A stretch of DNA of 64,000 nt from Talpa occidentalis (Eukaryota > Chordata > Mammalia > Eulipotyphla > Talpidae), in assembly GCF_014898055.3 (NCBI RefSeq), contig NW_023605083.1, positions 92,715,483 through 92,779,482 on the forward strand, in the 5' to 3' direction. Below are positions 59,037-64,000 of the stretch, piece by piece. The position numbers and the translations under genes are program-made. The notes under the pieces were generated by a model that did no database searches, was not told the DNA's origin, and saw nothing but the letters and a program-made list of their open reading frames with translations. The stretch's first letter is position 1. Every line of letters starts with the position of its first letter.

Positions 59037-59556
59037 GGGCCTCCCTGGTGGCGCAGGGGAGTTAACACAAAACCTATGAAGCTGTCGGCAGTCACTGCAG
59101 CATGAGTTTGATCTCTGGCCAGGGAGCAACCCACATGGCGCAGCAGAGCTCTCCTGTCTCGCCTGCTGCCCCCCTCAGCAGTGTATTTCGATTAGTCCAC
59201 ATGTTCTGTTCCCCACTCTGTCTCTGGTGAATCCTCTTACCCCCTGCACCTCTGGCCTGTATCCAAGTTCTTGTATGCATAAATAAATGAATCTTTTTTT
59301 TTTAAAGATTTATTTATTTATTTATACAAGCACTGGGTATAGTCAGAAGTGCAGGAGGGTGCAAGAATTCACCAGAGTCAGAGCAGGGAGCAGAGCAGGC
59401 AGAAGGACCGAAGTACACTGCTGAGGGGAGCAGCGGGCGGCAGGAGAAGTCTGCACACCATGTGGAACCCTCCTCCGGGTGGCCGGGGAACAGTGGGGGA
59501 TCGAACCGGCGCTGGAGAGGCTGCAGGCAGCTTGCCACCGGGAGGCCCAAATAAAT

Positions 59557-59585
<29 letters not shown>
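59037..59585 (+). mobile_element. tRNA-derived SINE, tail split by an opposed SINE
   Basis: gggcctccctggtggcgcag starts it; the body runs to atgcataaataaatgaatct, and the A tail resumes at 59549. Duplication aaactgtatgtga at 59024-59036 and 59586-59598 brackets the whole compound. Confidence 0.95.
59296..59548 (-). mobile_element. tRNA-derived SINE inserted in another SINE tail, antisense
   Basis: tttaaagatttatttattta through ccaccgggaggccc. Its target is the host SINE tail: aaataaatgaatctt (59281-59295) and aaataaataaatctt (59549-59563). It lacks about 25 bp of the A-box side of the head. Confidence 0.93.
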
Positions 59586-59588
<3 letters not shown>

Positions 59589-59599
59589 CTGTATGTGAA

Positions 59600-59960
59600 A
59601 AAGCAAGGGACAGAGACTATCCAAGACATTCTTTAAGAAGAAGTAGGTGGGCAGAGGTGGTAATGGGGTATTTCCTTACACAAGATAAAAATAAGTAAAG
59701 CTATGATAGCAGTTTTGGTGCTAGTATAGACAAATAAATCAGTGGAAACTAATCTACACATGTGAGGAACTGTGGTTTAGGAGAGCATTACAGATCAGTG
59801 AGTAAAGGAGGAGTGAATGCAGTAAATGGTGCAGGTACAGTTGATTATCCATATAAAAAATAAAACAGAATCATTACTACCTTAAGCATAACATAAAATT
59901 AATTGTAAATGGATTATACTTTATCTGATTAGGGAAATTATACATAATCAGCTATAAAAT
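59600..59960 (+). mobile_element. Old L1 ORF2 fragment
   Basis: agctatgatagcagttttgg, agtggaaactaatctacac, tgcaggtacagttgattatc, ttaattgtaaatggattata. Confidence 0.7.
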
Positions 59961-60475
59961 GGGAATTCCCACCATACCCTCCTAAGCTTCATAATTTGCA
60001 GAAAGGTTCACAGAACTAGGGAAAATACCTTACTTACCTTGACCAGTTTATTATAAAGGATACAACTCAGGAGCAGTCAAATGGAAGAGATGCAGAGGAC
60101 AATGCCTGTGGGAGGGGTGCACAGAACTTCCATGCCTCTACCTACTCCTTGACTTGTTCACCAACCTAGAAGCTCATTAAATCCCATTGTTCAAAAGTAT
60201 TTATAGAACTTACTCATTAGCCTTTCTTCCCCTGCCTGGAGGTAGTTTGGTGGGGCTGAAAGTTTCAACCCTCTAATCACTTGGTCTTCCTGGGGACCAG
60301 CCCCATCCTAAGGATTACTAGGGACCCCACCCCAAGACACTTTATTAATATGCAGTCAAGTGTGATTCAACACAGCTCATGAATAAGAAAACACCCTTCT
60401 ATCACTCAGAAGGGCTCCAGGAGCTCTGTACCAGGAATCATGGATGAAGACCAAATATATTTCTTATTTAGTCCA
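59961..60475. other. Possible ancient repeat, class not assigned
   Basis: ggatacaactcaggagcagt, cttcctggggaccagcccca, accccaccccaagacac look repeat-like but I cannot name the family. No gene. Confidence 0.35.
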
Positions 60476-60644
60476 TTTAGATTTGCTCACATTATTTTGA
60501 GATTTTTTCATTTTGTTACAAATATGAAAAATTCACCCTTTTCTTTGGTAAATAATATTCCTTTGGATGGACATAATTTGTTTACCGTTTATGGACATCA
60601 GTGATTTTTTTCCTCCAGTTTTGAGCTATTAAAAACAAATCTGT

Positions 60645-60915
60645 GGGCCTCCGTGGTGGCGCAAGGGGTTAAGACACAACCTATGAAACTATCCACAGCC
60701 ACTGCAGCAAGTGTTCGATTCCCAGCCAGGAAGATACCCACATGGCGCAGCAGACCTCTCCTGGCTTGCCCACTGCTCCCCTCAGCAGTGTATTTCAGTC
60801 TATCTGCCTATTCTGTACCCTACTCTGTCTCTGGTGAGTCCTCTCACCTCCACACCTCTGGCCTGTACCCCAGTTCTTATATACATACATAAATAAATCT
60901 TTAAAATAAAGTAAA
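60645..60915 (+). mobile_element. tRNA-derived SINE
   Basis: gggcctccgtggtggcgcaa, gttcgattcccagccagg, ttatatacatacataaataa. Flanks aaaaacaaatctgtg and aaaaacaaatatgc. Confidence 0.93.
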
Positions 60916-61802
60916 ATAAAAACAAATATGCTATGAACATTCATGTCCAAGTCTTTGCTTATTCATATGCTTTCATCTTAAGTAAATCTTAGGGTGAAAC
61001 GGCTGGATCATATGACAGGTGTATCTTTAACATTTTAAGAAACTGCCAAACTCTTTTTCAAACTGGTTGTATTGATACTATTTTTAATTCCCACTAATGG
61101 GTATGGGTTTCAGTTGTTCCACATCCTTGCTAACATTTAGTGTTGAATGTTTTAATGTCCATTCTAATGTGTGTGTAATTGTATCTAATTGTGAATTTAT
61201 TTGCATTTTCCCAATGACTGGTATTGTATATTTCATATGCTTATTTGCCATCTGTGTATCTTTTTTTGATGAAATGTCTGTTCAAATATTTTTCTGGTTT
61301 GGGAGTCCGTGTTTGTTTTCTTATTATTGAGTTCTGAGAGTTCTTTATATATTCTAGATACAGTTTCCTTTACCAGATACGGGATTAGTAAATACTTTCT
61401 CTCTTCCTATAGCTTTTCATTCTCTTTTAGTGTTTTTCAAAATGCAGAAATGTTTAACACCTATGAAGTCAAATTCATTTTTTTAAATTTTATATTTGTG
61501 TCTAAGAAATTTTTGCTTAACCTAAGATCACAAAGAATTTTCTCCTTTTTTTTTTTTCTTTAAATGTTTTAAAGCTTAGGATTTTAAATTTAGGTCCATG
61601 TTTCATTAGCATTCATTTTTGTGGAGGCTGGATCCAAAGTTTTGGGGCTTTTTGTTTTCCTTTTTATATATGGATAGCCAATTGTTAGAGCACTAACAAT
61701 TTATGTGTGGCTCTATTTCTTGACTGTTTTATTTCATTGATCTATTTGTATGTCTGTGCCAATACTACTCTTTTTATTTTAAGGAATAATCATTATTCCT
61801 TT

Positions 61803-62073
61803 TCTTTTTAAAGTTTGATTTATTTATGCATACAAGAACTGGGGTACAGGCCAGAGGTGGGGGGGGGTGAGAGGATTCACCAGAGACAGAGTGGGGAACA
61901 GAGCAGGCGGATTGACTGAAATACACTGCTGAGGGGAGCAGCAGGTGAGTCAGGAGAGGTCTGCTGCACCATGTGGGTAGCTCCCTGGCTGGCTGAGGAA
62001 AGAACTCATGCTGCAGTTGCTGCAGATAGCTTCATAGGTTGTGTATTAACTCCTTGTGCCACCAGGGAGGCCC
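61803..62073 (-). mobile_element. tRNA-derived SINE, antisense
   Basis: gatttatttatgcatacaag through tgccaccagggaggcccc; a G run at 61858-61867. Target duplication not clear. Confidence 0.93.
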
Positions 62074-62551
62074 CAATACCTCTCTGTTTTTATTACTGTA
62101 GATTTATAATGTCTTTATTATAATTTATTGTTTCCTTAAAATCAGGTACTATATTTTTGCTATTCTATGTCCTTTGCATTTTCAGATAAATTTAGAATCA
62201 CTTTGTCATTTTACACCAAAATGATGCCGTGAGATTTTAATTGGTATTTCATCAAATCTATAGATTAATGTGGGCAGAAGTGAAATCTTAGAAATATTGT
62301 CTTGATTTATGAACTTTAATAAATCTCTCCATTTACCTAGGTCTTCTTTAATTTCTTTCAGCAATGTTTTGTAGTTTTCGGTATATGGAAACTATACAAT
62401 TTTTTTTATCAGATTGATTGCTTGCTAGGTATTTCATTTTTGTGGCTATTTTAAAAGGTAATGTTTTTAATTTAAATTTCCAATATTTGTTGTTAGCCTG
62501 CAGAGAGATCATTTTTGGTGAAATATCTGTTCAACTATTTTTCCATCTTTA

Positions 62552-62626
62552 TTGGTCTTGGCTCACTTCACAAACATTCTTCCTTTTCTGAAAATTTAGT
62601 TAATCTAATTCTTTTTGCTTCCATAG
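62552..62626. repeat. Short duplication, copy 1
   Basis: ttggtcttggctcac, ttccttttctgaaaatttag, ctttttgcttccatag; matches 63734-63808 in the same orientation. Confidence 0.8.
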
Positions 62627-62655
62627 CAAAGGATTTTGCATCTTGATCCTATATC

Positions 62656-62657
<2 letters not shown>

Positions 62658-62686
<29 letters not shown>

Positions 62687-62760
62687 GGTAAACCCTTTTC
62701 TCTTTTTATTGTCTGGAGCCTCCCCTTATGTTGTTAATAATCAAGCAGCTATGTTCAGGG
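62658..62760 (-). mobile_element. Small poly(A) retrocopy, antisense
   Basis: A 15-bp perfect duplication, ttgatcctatatctt, at 62643-62657 and 62761-62775 brackets a T tract (62658-62683) followed by about 77 bp. On the minus strand the copy ends in AATAAA (signal at about 62705-62710), about 20 bases, then poly(A). This is the 3' end of an mRNA retrotransposed by L1. Source gene not recognised. Confidence 0.85.
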
Positions 62761-62775
62761 TTGATCCTATATCTT

Positions 62776-63295
62776 AAAGCATTGCTAAACTCACTCGTTA
62801 TGCTCAAAGCTCTTTGTAGATTCCTTGGGATTTCCACATAGAGGGTCATGTTGTCTGTGAATCAAGATTTTTACTTATTTTCCATTATCTTTTTCTTCTG
62901 TGCTACAGTTGTATATTTTCTGCTCAACTATGATTGAGTTAACCAGTCCTGTCTTCTGTTAAACTCGCGAGTTCTTAATTTCAGATACTGTTTCTTAGTT
63001 CTAGCATGTCCACTTGATTCTTTTTTAGATCCACTTCTCCACTAAAACTGTTTATCTTTTCATACATTATGTTTGTCTTTTCCAATATTTCATTTGACAT
63101 ACTTATTATACTCATTTTAAAGTCCTTGTCTACCTATTTCAACATCTGGATTGCCTACAATTGTTATCTTTTTTCCTCTGCAGTATTGGTCATGTTTTCC
63201 TGCCTCCATATATGTTACATTAAATTTTATTGTATGCTGTGCAGTATTTATAAGACAGCCATTGAGACTGAAGTCCATACCATTTTCTCCTAGAG
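62776..63295 (-). mobile_element. Old L1, antisense
   Basis: gctctttgtagattccttgg, tgttgtctgtgaatcaagat, then catttgacatacttattata, ttaaagtccttgtctaccta, caacatctggattgcctaca are reverse-complement L1 ORF2 and L1M 3' UTR pieces. Confidence 0.65.
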
Positions 63296-64000
63296 AGGAT
63301 TTGTCCTGTTAAGCACATAAAGTGAGGGATTGACAATTCAATCAGAAATGAGCTAGTTCAGGAATTGGTCATAGCTGTAGTTCCACCCAGTCCACTTCTG
63401 CTTTCAAATGTCTCCATGGCAAGACCTGTCTTGTGTTTGTTTTATGCTTCTCTCTCCAACAGTGTTTTGATTTCTAAGATAGTAGGACACTATAAGATAA
63501 TAGGACATGCTACCTTTCCAAACCAGCTCACCAACCTCCATGTCACCCCAGCACTCAGAAAATATGATGTGGGGAAAATTAGCATTGAATTTGTTGACCC
63601 TTTAGATTTCAGTCCATCCCACAGTCTATATATACAGTGATTAAATGCACTGCTGATTTCTTTTTCCTCTACTGAAGCCTCCTTTTATGACTGTGCTCAG
63701 ATTCAACAAATGTCCTTTGGAAGAAAAAGCGTGTTGGTCTTGGCTCATCTAGGAAACTTGCTTCCTTTTCTGAATTTTTAGTTAATCTAATTCTCTTTGC
63801 TTCCATAGCTTTTTAATGTGTTTAAAAATATGATTTTTGTAATGTACCCAGTTGTTTCTAGTTCTTACAACAGAAGCTTACCACCGCTCTCTACATTCTA
63901 ATTGGAGGCAGAAGTCCCCATATGGATGAGTCACTTAAATGTGGAAAAACAAAAATTTAAAACTTTGAAAAGAAAATATAGGAGAATTTCCTTATGACTG
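63296..64000. other. AT-rich sequence with a short duplicated block
   Basis: No gene recognised. 63734-63808 repeats 62552-62626. Confidence 0.4.
63734..63808. repeat. Short duplication, copy 2
   Basis: ttggtcttggctcatctagg, ttccttttctgaatttttag, ctctttgcttccatag; see 62552-62626. Confidence 0.8.

Larger units (their letters stand above)
60480..62490 (-). mobile_element. Old L1 3' UTR and ORF2, antisense, split by two SINEs
   Basis: gctatgaacattcatgtcca, cggctggatcatatgac, tttctggtttgggagtccgt, ttctgagagttctttatata, attgatctatttgtatgtct, gtcttctttaatttctttca are reverse-complement L1. Confidence 0.9.

Noticed and set aside
1..64000. Undescribed defence, CRISPR or bacterial-type system
   Set aside because: The window is mammalian intronic and intergenic DNA; no operons, direct-repeat/spacer arrays or prokaryotic genes are present.

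Overview
This is nuclear DNA from a placental mammal: interspersed LINE-1, MIR and L2 remnants, one CpG island, long gene-poor stretches and spliced-gene architecture. The abundant young SINE is tRNA-derived, with a head that resembles the CHR-type SINEs of cetartiodactyls but a body and tail I cannot assign to a named family. A laurasiatherian is likely; I cannot give the order or species from sequence alone. || Gene content is very low. The one protein-coding exon I can support is on the minus strand at 1004-1119: the first coding exon of PIK3R5 (p101, regulatory subunit of PI3K-gamma), with acceptor, start codon, 34 codons and donor all visible. In human, PIK3R5 lies next to NTN1 on 17p13.1, so most of this window should be the long first intron and upstream flank of PIK3R5, on the way to NTN1, which is not reached. 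A CpG island at about 40.9-41.9 kb, with GC boxes and a strong CTCF-type motif, is the best candidate for the distal PIK3R5 promoter or another unseen first exon. || Layout. 0-6 kb: PIK3R5 exon, MIRs, three SINEs and a rearranged local duplication (3.17-3.44 kb against 4.36-4.63 kb). 6.3-13.5 kb: a full-length but dead L1 with a 20-bp target-site duplication, a long 5' UTR containing about 4.4 tandem ~195-bp units, and broken ORF1 and ORF2; it sits inside an older L1. 13.8-31.4 kb: SINEs, old L1 pieces on both strands and unique intronic DNA. 31.4-43 kb: the least repeat-dense part, with a second dispersed duplication (34.1 and 36.2 kb), a chimeric SINE, a paired E-box palindrome, L2/MIR remnants and the CpG island. 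43-64 kb: AT-rich and dominated by old L1 fragments, a solo LTR-like element, nested SINEs and a small poly(A)-tailed retrocopy. || No RNA gene, CRISPR array or bacterial-type system is present. The most interesting items are the unnamed SINE family and its shared 3' extension, the monomer-like L1 promoter array, the chimeric SINE and the rearranged local duplications. All family names come from pattern recognition and memory, not from a database search.
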